Assembly: GCA_044228045.1 (NCBI GenBank)
Contig: JBGAVQ010000066.1
Span: 1-22,477 of the forward strand
Source: JAXLVB01 sp044228045
GTDB taxonomy: Bacteria; Bacteroidota; Bacteroidia; Cytophagales; Spirosomataceae
Length of the DNA: 22,477 nucleotides
Direction of reading: 5' to 3'
Part shown: positions 22,190-22,477 of the stretch, one piece after another
Layout: each line of letters starts with the position of its first letter
Numbering within the stretch: the first letter of the stretch is position 1
Notes under the pieces: generated by a model
Told to the model about the DNA's origin: nothing
Database searches by the model: none
Seen by the model: only the letters and a program-made list of their open reading frames with translations
Translations under genes and position numbers: made by a program

Positions 22190-22477
22190 TCAATCCACCC
22201 ACACCGAAAGGGTCTTTTTAAACTTACGGAAGAGGTAGCCGTAGATATTGCGCTCGTCGGCGATGACGTTAGCGTTGCCTAACATCCCGATTTTCAGCTG
22301 TTTAGCCAAGGTCTTGGCATTGGTGATTTGTACCCGCAGGTTAAATAATCCTTTTTCGTCAGGAGTAAGCGAAACGGCTGATACCTTACCTTCTATTGAA
22401 CCCCACTCATAAACAGGATACGCATCTAATTTGAGCGTAACAAGTTGCCCCGCTTGTACTTTCCCGATTTGGGAAGA
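22190..22477 (-). CDS. HlyD-family membrane-fusion (adaptor) protein, C-terminal end
   Basis: Reading the minus strand from the window edge gives 95 residues ending at a TGA (22192-22190). GKVQAGQLVTLKLDAYPVYEWGSIEGKVSAVSLTP is the barrel-domain strand pattern of HlyD/EmrA-type adaptors (a VxAGQxVxLKxDAxP-like segment followed by GxVxxVS). LKIGMLGNANVIADERNIYGYLFRKFKKTLSVW is the usual C-terminal end. These proteins bridge an inner-membrane ABC or other exporter to an outer-membrane channel in type I or peptide export. The N-terminal anchor and coiled coil lie beyond the window. It converges on the broken transposase-family gene, with only 4 bases between stop codons. Confidence 0.8.
   Translation of the reverse strand, partial: SSQIGKVQAGQLVTLKLDAYPVYEWGSIEGKVSAVSLTPDEKGLFNLRVQITNAKTLAKQLKIGMLGNANVIADERNIYGYLFRKFKKTLSVWVD

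Noticed and set aside
1..22477. CRISPR array, phage genes or anti-phage defence system
   Set aside because: No regularly spaced repeats and no Cas, integrase, capsid, restriction or toxin-antitoxin proteins are visible; the GTAG palindromes are dispersed and not evenly spaced.

Overview
The window looks like a chromosomal segment of a Bacteroidota bacterium, probably Cytophagales (Runella/Emticicia/Spirosoma-like; the genus is a guess). The evidence is: repeated TTG/TTTG-N19-21-TAnnTTTG promoters, A-rich leaders without Shine-Dalgarno sites, and gene types typical of that group. These include GH127, secreted sulfatase, esterase-D hydrolases, large secreted M14 peptidase, and a Bacteroidota-type REP-associated tyrosine transposase (RAYT).

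Layout. (1) Bases 1-9405 form one plus-strand run with short gaps, probably an operon that starts before the window. In order it holds the C-terminal half of an FAD/Fe-S 2-hydroxyacid (D-lactate or glycolate type) dehydrogenase, a class V aminotransferase, two secreted esterase-D hydrolases, a secreted formylglycine sulfatase, a CitMHS-type carboxylate transporter, a RAYT, an AtuA/DUF1446 protein and a small AtuA-like protein. (2) After a gene-poor stretch come a DsrE-like secreted protein, a secreted beta-lactamase-fold serine hydrolase, and a GH127 / Tat-signal TIM-barrel / FAD amine oxidoreductase set. (3) A crotonase (PaaG-like) has its own promoter. It is followed by tRNA-Arg(ACG), an intrinsic terminator and a decayed second copy of that tRNA. 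(4) A small secreted protein lies on the minus strand, then a 925-aa secreted M14 peptidase with a terminator. (5) A broken Rpn/PD-(D/E)XK-type transposase-family gene meets, tail to tail, the C-terminus of a minus-strand HlyD-type adaptor that runs off the window.

Most notable signal. The RAYT gene sits among palindromes that start with GTAG and end with CTAC. Three carry an identical perfect 28-bp core and a fourth is a variant with the same ends. They lie in unusual places: in frame in the Fe-S dehydrogenase, in frame inside the RAYT gene, across the RAYT stop codon, and in an intergenic spacer next to a 67-bp tandem duplication that copied the start of the next gene. An unrelated hairpin is also in frame in the AtuA-like gene. 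The repeats therefore appear to enter coding sequence and be tolerated as short linkers.

The enzymes of the first block fit uptake and oxidation of an organic acid released from esterified or sulfated material, but the substrate cannot be read from the sequence.
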